Assembly: GCA_023443865.1 (NCBI GenBank) | Contig: JAEZST010000021.1 | Location: 43,557-107,556, forward strand | DNA: 64,000 nucleotides | Direction of reading: 5' to 3' | Origin: Spirochaetota bacterium | GTDB taxonomy: Bacteria; Spirochaetota; Spirochaetia; Treponematales; Treponemataceae | Shown: piece by piece, positions 1 to 8,419 of the stretch | Position numbering within the stretch: the first letter of the stretch is position 1 | Layout of the letters: each line of letters opens with the position of its first letter | Position numbers and translations under genes: made by a program | Notes under the pieces: model-generated | What the model was told of the DNA's origin: nothing | What the model saw: the letters and a program-made list of their open reading frames with translations, nothing else | The model's database searches: none

Positions 1-1
1 G

Positions 2-151
2 TACGTATGCGACCTTTGCGGATATGAATACGACCCCGCGGTCGGCGATCCCGATAACGGCATTGCCCCGGGCACTGCCTTCGAGGACCTTCCCGAAGAC
101 TGGGTTTGCCCGGTGTGCGGCGCGGGTAAGGAAAGCTTTTCAGAAGTCTGA
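2..151 (+). CDS. Rubredoxin, 3' end only
   Basis: The window opens inside a small iron protein gene; 49 residues up to the TGA are visible. Both metal-binding knuckles are present: VCDLCGY near the visible start and VCPVCGA near the end, separated by the usual rubredoxin linker (YDPAVGDPDNG... EDLPEDWVCP). Four cysteines would bind a single Fe and carry one electron, typically to oxygen- or superoxide-detoxifying enzymes in anaerobes. The start codon lies upstream of the window, so it cannot be decided whether this is a stand-alone rubredoxin or the C-terminal domain of a larger protein such as a rubrerythrin-like or flavin reductase fusion. Confidence 0.93.
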   Translation, partial: YVCDLCGYEYDPAVGDPDNGIAPGTAFEDLPEDWVCPVCGAGKESFSEV

Positions 152-160
152 GGTAGGACC

Positions 161-448
161 ATGATATCGAGAGACGACGCCATCGCCACCATCGGTTACG
201 ACGGCAACGCGGCCTTGGTGGACCGGGCCGTAAAAAAACGGTGCGCGGGCATGACCACCGCGCAGTTGGCCGAAGCCGGCCTGTACCGGGCGGCGGCGGC
301 CTCGGCGCTATTTGCCGATTCTGCCGAGGAATTGGCGCTGGTAGCGGCTATTTACAATAAGGCCGCGGGAACTACCTATCCGGTGGAAGCCATGTCGAAG
401 CTTTTCGGCGTTACGAAACCCACGCTGAGCCGGACCCTCGCGCTCTGA
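161..448 (+). CDS. Small alpha-helical protein of unknown function
   Basis: This 95-residue protein begins 9 bases after the rubredoxin stop and is preceded by a purine-rich AGGTAGG, so the two genes are probably cotranscribed. The sequence is Ala-rich and helical, and its last 25 residues (EAMSKLFGVTKPTLSRTLAL) read like a helix-turn-helix recognition segment. I do not recognise a family. A strong intrinsic terminator follows 21 bases after the stop, which fits the end of the rubredoxin transcript. It may be a small DNA-binding or adaptor protein, but that rests only on the C-terminal pattern. Confidence 0.7.
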   Translation: MISRDDAIATIGYDGNAALVDRAVKKRCAGMTTAQLAEAGLYRAAAASALFADSAEELALVAAIYNKAAGTTYPVEAMSKLFGVTKPTLSRTLAL

Positions 449-469
449 TTATCGTCGTTTTCGCGACGG

Positions 470-498
470 CCGTGCCTCCCGAGGCACGGCTTTTTTTT
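470..498 (+). terminator. Intrinsic terminator after the rubredoxin unit
   Basis: CCGTGCCTC and GAGGCACGG form a nearly loop-free 9-bp stem followed by C and eight T. It separates the rubredoxin unit from the yajC-secDF operon. Confidence 0.85.
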
Positions 499-501
499 AC
501 C

Positions 502-529
502 TTGACTGGTTTTCCGTGAGTATGATACC
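502..529 (+). promoter_or_regulatory. Probable sigma-70 promoter for yajC-secD-secF
   Basis: TTGACT at 502-507 is followed after 16 bases by GATACC at 524-529; the overlapping TATGAT at 521-526 is a better hexamer but sits too close to this -35. The position, just after the terminator and about 45 bases before yajC, supports a promoter here. Confidence 0.5.
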
Positions 530-573
530 TTGTTTCAAGACTATTTTTTTCAATGTCCCAAGGAAGTGTTTTT

Positions 574-957
574 ATGAATTTCATGCCCTTAGCGCAGGTG
601 AGTTCATCCCAGAACTCCATTTTTATGCCGATCGTGACCTTCGGTCTCGTGTTCGTCATCTTCTACCTTTTCATTATTCGGCCCCAAAACAAGAAGCAAA
701 AAGAAACCGAAAAGATGATCTCCGCCGTGAAGAAGGGCGATAAGATCGTGACTATCGGCGGGATTCACGGCGAGGTTACCTCTACCAAGGAAAAAAGCGT
801 GATCGTGAAGGTAGACGAAGACTGCAAGATCGAATTCAGCCGTTCCGCAATCGCTTCGGTGGTCGTAGACGAAAAAGCGGAAAAACCCGCTAAGTCCGCG
901 AAAGCGTCGAAAAAAGACGCGGCAAAAACCGAAACCTCCGCCGAAGAGGCGAAATAA
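574..957 (+). CDS. yajC: YajC, Sec translocase accessory subunit
   Basis: YajC is the small bitopic inner-membrane protein that joins SecDF in the Sec translocon holo-complex. The 127-residue product has one membrane helix near residues 15-32 (SIFMPIVTFGLVFVIFYLFI) followed by the family hallmark RPQNKKQKE and the KKGDKIVTIGGIHGEV beta segment. The C-terminal 35 residues are a Lys/Ala-rich low-complexity tail, longer than usual. I chose the ATG at 574 because AAGGAAG lies 7 bases upstream; an in-frame ATG at 553 lies before that ribosome site. It heads the operon with secD and secF. Confidence 0.93.
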   Translation: MNFMPLAQVSSSQNSIFMPIVTFGLVFVIFYLFIIRPQNKKQKETEKMISAVKKGDKIVTIGGIHGEVTSTKEKSVIVKVDEDCKIEFSRSAIASVVVDEKAEKPAKSAKASKKDAAKTETSAEEAK

Positions 958-1033
958 ACCGTACTATTTGAAAGGCCCTCCGGATTCGAATTTCCGGGGG
1001 ATCGCGCTTTCATTGGAAATCTGGAGTTAGATT

Positions 1034-2770
1034 ATGAGCAAACGAAGCCGGTTGGTACTCATTCTGGTGGTTCTTGCGACGTGCTTTGCGTTCTTGTGGC
1101 CCTCAGTAAAATGGTATTTCGTCACGCCGAAGGAAGATCAGGCCCTCGCCCTCGGTTCCCGCGAAAAGATAAAGGATTATGCCCGCAATATGGCCGTGGC
1201 CGATCTGAAAGCCCTGATGGCCGACGCCCGCGCCGAAAAGACCGATCCGGTCGATCCCCGGTACGACGCGCTGATTAAGGAAGCCGTCAAGACCTATAAG
1301 GCAATCAAGGAACCGGTTCCCCAAGCCTGGACCGCCGCCGCGCTCCTTCATGCCTTCTCGTCGGAATCCGACGTGCAGAACGTGCTTGAGGATAATTACC
1401 GAAACCGCATTCTCTCCATCAAGAAAACCCAGTCGAGCGCGGTTAAGCTCGGTCTGGACCTTTCCGGCGGTATGAGCATCATTATCAAGGCCGATCTCGA
1501 CGCGGCCGCGGCAAGCCAGAAAGAGGCCATTACCGATATGGCTACCTTCAAGAAGGACGCCATGGCGCAGGCCATGGATATCCTCAACAGCCGCATCGAT
1601 AAGTTCGGCCTTTCCGAACCGGTCATCCGCCAACAGGGCGAAGACCGCATTTACATTGAAATCCCCGGCGCCGCCGATTCGGACCGCATCAATTCCCTCA
1701 TTATGGGCAAGGGCATGCTTTCGTTCCACATCGTCGATTCCGAGGCCTCCGCCGCCTTCAACGAGTATTACCAACAGCACCCGACGAGCACCTTCGACGC
1801 GGAATACAATCTGCTCGATCCCTCCATCGTTCCCGCCGACGGCATGCTCCTGGGCACCTACGTCAAGGACTCCTACGGCCTGGACGAGCGCACGGGCTTT
1901 TTGGTCGTTAAAAAGGAAGTGGGCCTCGAAGGCAAGCATATTCAGGCCGCTACCACCACCCGGAACAGCATTTCCGGCCAGCCCGAGGTCAATTTCGAGC
2001 TCGATTCCGAAGGGACCAAGATATTCGCCGACCTGACCGCCAAAAACGTCAATCAGCGCATGGCGATCGTTTCGGACGACAAGATCAAGAGCTATCCCAA
2101 TATCGAAGAGCCCATTCCCGGCGGTCAGGTCCGGATTTCCGGCTTTGACGTCAGCGAAGCGGAGAATATCAAGGCAGTGCTTCGGACTGCTTGGCTCAGC
2201 GTTCCCCTCAGCCTCGAAAACCAACAGGTTATCGGCGCGAGCATGGGAGCCGAAGCGATCAAGCAGGGCTTGTGGGCCCTGGTGTTCGGACTCACCGCGG
2301 TGTTGATTTTCATGCTGCTCTATTACCGGGGCGCCGGATTCAACGCCTGCGTGGCGCAGATTATCAACCTCTTCATCCTGTTCAGCGTGCTTTCCGCCCT
2401 CAATCTTACCCTGACCCTTCCGTCCATCGCCGGTATGATCCTGACCATCGGTATGGCCGTTGACGCCAACGTCGTGGTGTTCGAGCGCATCAAGGACGAA
2501 CTTCGCCTCAACAAGGGCCGCTCCGCCTCTATCACCGCCGGGTTTGACCACGCGTTCTGGGCGATCATGGACTCGAACATTACCACCTTTATCGCGGCGG
2601 TGTTCCTTTCCCAGCTCGGTACCGGTTCCATCCGGGGCTTCGCGTACAGCCTCGCGATCGGCGTCGTGTCCTCGGTGTTCACCGCGCTCTTCGTTTCGCG
2701 GCTTATCTTCGATTTCGATACTGATGTCATGAAGCGCAAGAACGTGAGCATCAGCTGGAGGATCAAATAA
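1034..2770 (+). CDS. secD: SecD, protein translocase subunit
   Basis: SecD works with SecF as a proton-motive-force-driven RND-type motor that pulls exported proteins through SecYEG from the periplasmic side. The 578-residue protein has an N-terminal membrane helix (about 7-25), the conserved LGLDLSGGM motif near residue 140, a large periplasmic P1 region and five C-terminal helices from about residue 412. The helix containing GMAVDANVVVFERIKDE near residue 475 holds the conserved proton-relay Asp. GGAG precedes the ATG by 9 bases. The stop overlaps the secF start by one base (TAATG), implying translational coupling. Confidence 0.96.
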   Translation: MSKRSRLVLILVVLATCFAFLWPSVKWYFVTPKEDQALALGSREKIKDYARNMAVADLKALMADARAEKTDPVDPRYDALIKEAVKTYKAIKEPVPQAWTAAALLHAFSSESDVQNVLEDNYRNRILSIKKTQSSAVKLGLDLSGGMSIIIKADLDAAAASQKEAITDMATFKKDAMAQAMDILNSRIDKFGLSEPVIRQQGEDRIYIEIPGAADSDRINSLIMGKGMLSFHIVDSEASAAFNEYYQQHPTSTFDAEYNLLDPSIVPADGMLLGTYVKDSYGLDERTGFLVVKKEVGLEGKHIQAATTTRNSISGQPEVNFELDSEGTKIFADLTAKNVNQRMAIVSDDKIKSYPNIEEPIPGGQVRISGFDVSEAENIKAVLRTAWLSVPLSLENQQVIGASMGAEAIKQGLWALVFGLTAVLIFMLLYYRGAGFNACVAQIINLFILFSVLSALNLTLTLPSIAGMILTIGMAVDANVVVFERIKDELRLNKGRSASITAGFDHAFWAIMDSNITTFIAAVFLSQLGTGSIRGFAYSLAIGVVSSVFTALFVSRLIFDFDTDVMKRKNVSISWRIK

Positions 2771-4011
2771 TGAAAAAGGTCATTAAATTCAGCTCCTTGT
2801 TCCTTCCCTTCGCGATCATGAGTTCGGTAATCATCGTTTCCGGGCTCGTGGGCCTTTTTGTACGGGGCATCAATCTCGGCATTGACTTTCAGGCCGGCTT
2901 TGTCGAAAAGGTGCGCATAGCGCCCACCGCTTTCTCCCTTACGTATCAGGGAACCCAGTCGGTCAGCGTCGATCAGGGGAACAACGGACTCTCGTTCGTC
3001 ATGACCGGCGTCGGCGGTTCGGATAACCAGACCGTGACCTTCTCCTACGCCGATTATCCGGATCTAGGCTCCTTCTCCGCCGCGGCCTCGCAGATTCCCG
3101 GCGTGGGAGTGAACCTCCTGGCTCCCGTGGGGACCGCCCTGAAGGGAACCTTCCCCGATTCCGAGACCTCGTCGCGGCTCGACGCCGATCCCTACGCGTT
3201 CCACTACGTGAGCGCCGATGCCCCCATTATCTCCTCCGACGAGATTCGCGGCGTGATCGCCGCCTATCCCAACGCGTCGGTGCAGGTGCTCGGAAAGCCC
3301 CAGGACCGGGCCTTCCAGATTCGCATCAAGGATGACGGCACTGACGACAACGCCAGCGTTACGATCCGCGCGAACCTCAAGAAGGCCTTCGACGCGGCCT
3401 ACGGTCCCGCGAACTACGCGGTAATCGGAACCGACTTCGTCGGCGCCCGTCTCTCGCAGTCCCTCGCGGGCAACACCGTATGGCTCGTTCTCGCGACCCT
3501 CGCCCTGATTTGGGTGTACGCCACCGTCCGTTTCCGCTGGGACTTCGCACTCGGCGCGGTACTCGCGGTCATGCACGACGCGCTGATCATGGTGACCTTC
3601 ATCGTATGGACCCAGATGCAGTTCAATTCCATTACGATCGCGGCGATTCTCACGATCATCGGTTACTCGATCAACGACACCATCGTCGTGTACGACCGAA
3701 TCCGCGAGATCATGAAGATCCGCCCGGACTTGAACATGACCGAGGTTCTGAATACCGCCCAGTCGGAGATTCTCGGACGCACGATCATCACCACGGCGAC
3801 CACCATGCTTGCCGTCATTTCCCTTTTCGTGTTCACCTCCGGCGACATGAAGGATTTTGCCCTTTCCCTTATCGTGGGAATGGTCAGCGGCGCGTACTCC
3901 ACGATTTACATCGCGAGCGCGTTCATCAACTTCGTTTCCAAGTTCCGCAAGGATAAGGGCTTGCTCCGGGAAAAACCCGCGAAACTCGCCTCGTCCGGCG
4001 AACTCGTGTAA
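2770..4011 (+). CDS. secF: SecF, protein translocase subunit
   Basis: SecF is the partner of SecD in the PMF-driven export motor. The 413-residue protein has an N-terminal helix (about 10-32), the diagnostic LGIDFQAGF motif just after it, a periplasmic P4 region, and five C-terminal membrane helices from about residue 236. The segment IIGYSINDTIVVYDRIRE near residue 294 is the SecF signature. The periplasmic region is somewhat longer than in proteobacterial SecF (usually about 310-325 residues in total). It is translationally coupled to secD and followed by two hairpins, the second with a T-run, which end the operon. Confidence 0.96.
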   Translation: MKKVIKFSSLFLPFAIMSSVIIVSGLVGLFVRGINLGIDFQAGFVEKVRIAPTAFSLTYQGTQSVSVDQGNNGLSFVMTGVGGSDNQTVTFSYADYPDLGSFSAAASQIPGVGVNLLAPVGTALKGTFPDSETSSRLDADPYAFHYVSADAPIISSDEIRGVIAAYPNASVQVLGKPQDRAFQIRIKDDGTDDNASVTIRANLKKAFDAAYGPANYAVIGTDFVGARLSQSLAGNTVWLVLATLALIWVYATVRFRWDFALGAVLAVMHDALIMVTFIVWTQMQFNSITIAAILTIIGYSINDTIVVYDRIREIMKIRPDLNMTEVLNTAQSEILGRTIITTATTMLAVISLFVFTSGDMKDFALSLIVGMVSGAYSTIYIASAFINFVSKFRKDKGLLREKPAKLASSGELV

Positions 4012-4028
4012 CGTCGGCCCGGTGCCGT

Positions 4029-4056
4029 CCGCGAACGGGAAATGCCCCGTTCGCGG
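4029..4056 (+). repeat. Perfect 11-bp inverted repeat after secF
   Basis: CCGCGAACGGG and CCCGTTCGCGG are exact reverse complements around a 6-base loop. There is no T-run, so this is a stabilising or processing hairpin rather than a terminator; the true terminator lies 23 bases further on. Confidence 0.8.
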
Positions 4057-4078
4057 GAAACGTATCCTGCCTGGAAAA

Positions 4079-4108
4079 CCCCCGGAATTTACGCCGGGGG
4101 TTTTTTTT
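4079..4108 (+). terminator. Intrinsic terminator of yajC-secD-secF
   Basis: CCCCCGG and CCGGGGG pair around an 8-base loop and run straight into eight T. The ispH start codon is only 28 bases beyond the T-run. Confidence 0.92.
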
Positions 4109-4123
4109 ATTTTCAGGCTCGGA

Positions 4124-4129
4124 TACAGT
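4124..4129 (+). promoter_or_regulatory. Possible -10 element of a leaderless ispH transcript
   Basis: TACAGT ends 6 bases before the ispH ATG at 4136, so transcription would start on or next to the start codon. The matching -35 window falls in the T-run of the preceding terminator and is not convincing. TAGGGG just before the ATG could alternatively be a close-set ribosome site. Confidence 0.4.
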
Positions 4130-4135
4130 AGGGGC

Positions 4136-5023
4136 ATGAGCGATACATTGAAAATCGTGCGGGCAGACATACTCGGCTACTGCATGGGCGTTCGCCGCGC
4201 CGTAGAGGCGGCCGAGCGGGCCTTGCTAGAAAGCCCCATCCGTCCGGTGTACACCTACGGACCCTTGATACACAATCCCCAGGCCCTTGAGCGTCTTTCC
4301 TCGGTGGGCGTGGTTACCCTGGGAGGAGAACCCGACGGCATTCCCGAAGACTTCGCCGGCGCCTCGGTGGTGATACGCGCCCATGGCGTGCCCCCGGCGG
4401 AGCGGAGAATCCTGGAAGCGCGGCATGCCCGCGTCGTGGACGCTACCTGTCCCCGCGTCCTTTCCAGCCAAAAGAGGGCCCGGGCGTACCATGAAAAAGG
4501 GTACGCGATATTTTTAGCCGGGGACAGAAATCACGGGGAAATCGCCGGTATCGCGGGCTATGCACCCGGCTGCACCGTGCTCGAGAACCGCGACGACGTT
4601 GAGCGTATAGCCGAATGGCCAAAACGGGCCGTGCTGATAAGCCAAACCACCATCAAGCAAAGCGAGTACGACGCTATCGCGGAGGCCCTTTCTGCCCGCA
4701 TTAGCGAGCTCGTGGTGCTTGCCACCATCTGTCCGGCCACCCTGGAGCGGCAAAAGGCGCTGGAAGCGCTGGCCCAGCGGGTAGAGGCCATTATCGTGGT
4801 GGGGGGCATGCATTCGGCCAATACGGTGCGCCTCTTTCAGACTGCCCGCCGCTTGAAACCGGCTTGCTGGCATATCGAAACGCCAGACGAAATTCCTCCC
4901 GACATCGCGCGTTATTCCTCCGTGGGAATTACCGCGGGGGCCTCCACCCCCGACGAGGTTATCGACGCGGTTGAACAAGCACTTCAAAAGGTATACTATA
5001 CCGGCAAACCCAATCAAAGCTGA
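4136..5023 (+). CDS. ispH: 4-hydroxy-3-methylbut-2-enyl diphosphate reductase
   Basis: IspH (LytB) carries out the last step of the MEP isoprenoid pathway, reducing HMBPP to IPP and DMAPP with a [4Fe-4S] cluster. The 295-residue protein has the three cluster cysteines at about 16 (YCMGV), 105 (ATCPRV) and 199 (TICPAT), substrate-binding His in PLIHN and RAHGVPP, the catalytic NHGEIAGI, the Thr in SQTTIKQ and the Ser/Asn pair in SANTV. All key residues are intact. The open frame extends back into secF, but the ATG at 4136 gives the normal family N-terminus. It is followed after 21 bases by valS. Confidence 0.95.
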   Translation: MSDTLKIVRADILGYCMGVRRAVEAAERALLESPIRPVYTYGPLIHNPQALERLSSVGVVTLGGEPDGIPEDFAGASVVIRAHGVPPAERRILEARHARVVDATCPRVLSSQKRARAYHEKGYAIFLAGDRNHGEIAGIAGYAPGCTVLENRDDVERIAEWPKRAVLISQTTIKQSEYDAIAEALSARISELVVLATICPATLERQKALEALAQRVEAIIVVGGMHSANTVRLFQTARRLKPACWHIETPDEIPPDIARYSSVGITAGASTPDEVIDAVEQALQKVYYTGKPNQS

Positions 5024-5044
5024 TACACAAGGAACGCACGCGAC

Positions 5045-7735
5045 ATGAAGGCGATAGAACTCGAGAAGGCGTACAATCCCAAAGACTTCGAGGACCGTGT
5101 CTACGGGGCATGGGAATCGGGGAATTTTTTCAAGCCCAAGAAACCGACAAACGGCCGAAAGCCCTTCGTCGTCGTAATACCTCCCCCGAACGTGACCGGC
5201 GTCCTTCACATGGGCCACGGACTGAACAATTCCCTCCAGGATATCGTCGTGCGGTATCACCGCATGGCGGGAGACCCGACCCTTTGGCTGCCCGGCACCG
5301 ACCATGCGGGCATTGCCACCCAGAACGTGGTGGAACGGCGCCTCAAGAAAGAGGGCAAGAGCAAACACGACCTGGGACGCGAGCGGTTTATCGAAAAAAC
5401 CTGGGAAGTGAAAAATGAGCATCACGCCATCATCACGAACCAGCTGAAAAAAATCGGCGCGAGCGTCGATTGGTCCCGGGAACGCTTTACCCTGGACGAA
5501 GGCCTTTCCGACGCGGTTCGCGAGGTTTTCGTGACGCTGTACGAACGGGGCCTCGTGTACCGGGGCAACTACCTGGTGAACTGGTGTCCCTCCTGCGGAA
5601 CCGCCCTGGCGGACGACGAGGTGGAGCACGAGGATACCAACGGCGCCATGTACCATATCTGGTACGAGCTTGAAGACGGCCTCGCCATGGGCGACGGCTC
5701 GACCAGGATAGAGATCGCGACCACCCGGCCCGAGACCCTTTTGGGCGATACCGCCGTGGCGGTGCATCCCGAGGATCCGCGGTACGCGGGCCTGGTGGGG
5801 ATGCGCGTGAAGCTTCCCCTCGCGAACCGCCTCATTCCCGTCGTCGCCGACGAGTACGTAGACCGAGAATTCGGCACCGGGGTCGTCAAGATTACCCCCG
5901 CCCATGACCCCAACGACTGGGAAGTGGCCAAGCGGCACGGCCTTCCGGTCCTCAATATCCTCAACCCCGACGGCACGCTGAACATCGAAGTGCCCGAGAA
6001 ATACCGCGGCATGCCGGTAAAGGAAGCCCGAAAGGCCGTTATCGCCGACCTGACGGAGCTTGGCCTGTTCAAGGACGAGAAGAAAATCGTCCACGCCGTG
6101 GGCAAGTGCTACCGCTGCGCCACCGTGGTGGAACCCTACCTCTCCGACCAGTGGTTCGTGAAAATGAAACCCTTGGCCGACAAGGCCCTGAACGCCTGGA
6201 AGAAGGGCGAGATCGTCTTTTATCCCCAGAAATGGGAAAATACCTACCGGCACTGGATGGAAAACATCCGGGACTGGTGCATCTCCCGCCAGTTATGGTG
6301 GGGTCACCGCATTCCGGTGTGGTACTGCCTCGACTGCGGCGAGATGATGGTCAGCCGCACCGACGCGACCGTTTGTTCCAAGTGCGCTTCCACCCGGCTC
6401 CGGCAGGACCCTGACGTTTTGGACACCTGGTTCTCGAGTTGGCTGTGGCCTTTCTCGACCCTCGGCTGGCCAGAAAAGACCCCGGATCTCGCCGCCTTCT
6501 ACCCGACCACCACCCTGGTTACCGCCTACGACATCATCTTCTTCTGGGTCGCCCGAATGATCATGGCGGGGCTCGAGTTCACGGGCGAGGTGCCGTTCCG
6601 CGATATCTACATGCACGGCCTCGTGCGGGATAAGCAGGGGCGGAAAATGTCGAAGTCCCTGGGAAACGGCATCGATCCTTTGGATATCGTCTCGGAGTAC
6701 GGGGCCGACGCCCTCAAGTTCACCCTGGCCTTCATGTGCGCCCAGGGCCAGGACGTGCTCGTGGACTCGGAGTCCTTCAAGCTCGGTTCCCGCTTCGCCA
6801 ATAAAATATGGAACGCTTCCCGCTATATCCTGGGCAACCTGGAGGGACGCGAGATCGTATGCGTTCCCCGGGAAAAGCTCACGGAACTCGACCGCTGGAT
6901 CTGGCACCGGTTCGACGCGGCCGCGGCGAACGTGCGTTCCGCCCTGGAAGGGTACCGCTATAATGACGGCGCCCAAACCCTCTATGAGTTTTTCTGGAAC
7001 GACTTTTGCGATTGGTACGTAGAGGCCACGAAACTCTCGTTCCGTTCGGGCGACGACGCGGAGAAGGATAGGGCGGTTTCGGTGCTCCTTTCGGTGCTGG
7101 AAGCCTCGCTGCGCCTCCTTCACCCGTATCTCCCCTTCGTTACCGAAGAGATATACCGTTTCCTTCCGGAAAACTGCGCCGAAGGGGCCGCGCCGAAAGC
7201 CGAGATGCTCATCGGCGCCGCCTATCCCGAGAGCGACAGCGAGCGCCGCGACGACCAGGCGGAAGCCCGGTTTACCGCGCTTCAGGAACTGGTTCGCTCC
7301 GTTCGCGCCCTTCGCGCCGAGTGCGGTATCGATCCTGCCCTGAAGATCCGCCTTGCCCTCGCGCTTGAAAAGGGCAGCGACGCGGAGGCCGCCCGGGAAA
7401 AAACGGACATTATTCAGTTGCTCGCGGGCATTTCGGACATTACCTTTATACCGACGGCGCAAGACAAACCGAAAGGCGCCATCGGAACCGTCGGCAAGGG
7501 CTTTGAGGCCTTCGTCATCGCCGGCGAAGGCGTTGACCCCTCGCAATTGGTCGCGCGATTCCTCAAGGAAATCGAGAAGGAAAAGAAGAACCTTGAGCGC
7601 GTCGAGGGAAAGCTCGCGAACGCGAATTTCATATCCAACGCGCCCGCGGAAGTCATCGAATCGGAGCGCGAAAAGGTAGCCGAAACGACTCGGCGAATCG
7701 CGAAGCTCGGCTCCTACGTAAAGGATCTGCAGTAA
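5045..7735 (+). CDS. valS: Valyl-tRNA synthetase
   Basis: ValRS charges tRNA-Val and hydrolyses mischarged Thr-tRNA. The 896-residue class I enzyme has the HIGH-type motif VLHMGHG at about residues 54-60, a CP1 editing domain (TTRPETLLGDTAVAVHP), the WCISRQLWWGHRIPVWYC block, Cys pairs in CPSCG, CLDCG and CSKC that suggest zinc knuckles, and KMSKS at about 534-538. The last 65 residues form the basic coiled-coil arm typical of ValRS. AAGGAA precedes the ATG by about 9 bases. The gene follows ispH closely and is only 4 bases from the next gene, an HD-domain protein. Confidence 0.96.
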   Translation: MKAIELEKAYNPKDFEDRVYGAWESGNFFKPKKPTNGRKPFVVVIPPPNVTGVLHMGHGLNNSLQDIVVRYHRMAGDPTLWLPGTDHAGIATQNVVERRLKKEGKSKHDLGRERFIEKTWEVKNEHHAIITNQLKKIGASVDWSRERFTLDEGLSDAVREVFVTLYERGLVYRGNYLVNWCPSCGTALADDEVEHEDTNGAMYHIWYELEDGLAMGDGSTRIEIATTRPETLLGDTAVAVHPEDPRYAGLVGMRVKLPLANRLIPVVADEYVDREFGTGVVKITPAHDPNDWEVAKRHGLPVLNILNPDGTLNIEVPEKYRGMPVKEARKAVIADLTELGLFKDEKKIVHAVGKCYRCATVVEPYLSDQWFVKMKPLADKALNAWKKGEIVFYPQKWENTYRHWMENIRDWCISRQLWWGHRIPVWYCLDCGEMMVSRTDATVCSKCASTRLRQDPDVLDTWFSSWLWPFSTLGWPEKTPDLAAFYPTTTLVTAYDIIFFWVARMIMAGLEFTGEVPFRDIYMHGLVRDKQGRKMSKSLGNGIDPLDIVSEYGADALKFTLAFMCAQGQDVLVDSESFKLGSRFANKIWNASRYILGNLEGREIVCVPREKLTELDRWIWHRFDAAAANVRSALEGYRYNDGAQTLYEFFWNDFCDWYVEATKLSFRSGDDAEKDRAVSVLLSVLEASLRLLHPYLPFVTEEIYRFLPENCAEGAAPKAEMLIGAAYPESDSERRDDQAEARFTALQELVRSVRALRAECGIDPALKIRLALALEKGSDAEAAREKTDIIQLLAGISDITFIPTAQDKPKGAIGTVGKGFEAFVIAGEGVDPSQLVARFLKEIEKEKKNLERVEGKLANANFISNAPAEVIESEREKVAETTRRIAKLGSYVKDLQ

Positions 7736-7739
7736 CGAC

Positions 7740-8321
7740 ATGAACAATCAGGACATGCTCGTTCTGAAAGGCATATACCTCGCCCCCTACATGCAGCTTG
7801 CTACCGCCTTAATCGGCAAGCAGCGGCACGCGGGGGGCAACATGTTTCGCCACCAGATCGACACGATGGGCATCCTCTTGGATTACGGCTACATCGACAG
7901 CGTGCTCCTGAAAGCCTCGGTCATACACGACGTGATCGAGGACATACCCGAGTTCAACCGGAACGAGATTCTCGAGATCGATTCCGAATCGGGCCAGGTC
8001 TACGACCTCGTGATGGAAGTGACAAAGCTTGAGGGCATGAGCAAGTCCGAGTACCTCAAAGGCATTATCGAAAAGGGGTCGCATAAGGCGAAGGTGCTTA
8101 AGTGCGCCGACCGAATCAGCAACATGATCAGCCTCGGTTTCGTCACGAATCCCGAGTTCATTGAGCGGTATTGCGAGGAAACGGAGCTCTACATCTTTCC
8201 GATTGCGCTTGAGGTCAACTTCGAGATGTATCAGGAACTGATACAGTTGGTCATATCCCGCAGGCAATACCTCGAAGATTCGGGATTTTTATGCAGGCGG
8301 ATCGATATCAGGGAAAATTAA
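7740..8321 (+). CDS. Stand-alone HD-domain hydrolase, RelA/SpoT-hydrolase like
   Basis: The 193-residue protein carries the metal-binding pattern of the (p)ppGpp hydrolase domain of RSH and MESH1 proteins: an early His in KQRHAGG, RHQIDTMGIL, the HD pair in VIHDVIEDI (residues 63-64) and KVLKCADRISNM, which corresponds to the VKLADRLHNM box. There is no synthetase, TGS or ACT domain, so it would be a single-domain alarmone or related nucleotide pyrophosphohydrolase. It starts 4 bases after valS without its own clear ribosome site, so expression is probably coupled to the synthetase. The exact substrate (ppGpp, NADPH or another) cannot be read from sequence. Confidence 0.8.
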   Translation: MNNQDMLVLKGIYLAPYMQLATALIGKQRHAGGNMFRHQIDTMGILLDYGYIDSVLLKASVIHDVIEDIPEFNRNEILEIDSESGQVYDLVMEVTKLEGMSKSEYLKGIIEKGSHKAKVLKCADRISNMISLGFVTNPEFIERYCEETELYIFPIALEVNFEMYQELIQLVISRRQYLEDSGFLCRRIDIREN

Positions 8322-8329
8322 TTTTTTCC

Positions 8330-8357
8330 TTGACAAAATCCCGCTTTGGCGTCTAAT
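8330..8357 (+). promoter_or_regulatory. Sigma-70 promoter of gap
   Basis: TTGACA at 8330-8335 and TCTAAT at 8352-8357 are separated by 16 bases. It lies between the HD-domain gene and gap, giving a leader of about 55 bases. Confidence 0.85.
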
Positions 8358-8361
8358 TGAC

Positions 8362-8380
8362 ACGAAAACGTAGTTTTCGT
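8362..8380. promoter_or_regulatory. Palindrome at the gap transcription start, operator candidate
   Basis: ACGAAAAC and GTTTTCGT are exact reverse complements around GTA. The centre lies 13 to 14 bases after the -10 hexamer, so a protein bound here would block initiation or clearance; as RNA it would form the 5' cap stem of the gap message. Confidence 0.6.
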
Positions 8381-8419
8381 ACAATTACAATATATTTTTA
8401 TTGATTAGGGAGAACCCAC

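Noticed and set aside
553..573. ATG at 553 as the yajC start
   Set aside because: It precedes the AAGGAAG ribosome site that serves the ATG at 574, and the extra residues do not match the family.
1103..2551. 482-codon reading frame on the minus strand inside secD
   Set aside because: It is the antisense shadow of a GC-rich conserved gene, with no recognisable protein motif or ribosome site.
4514..6253. 579-codon minus-strand frame across ispH and valS
   Set aside because: Both plus-strand genes are intact and conserved; the antisense frame arises from GC-rich codon bias.
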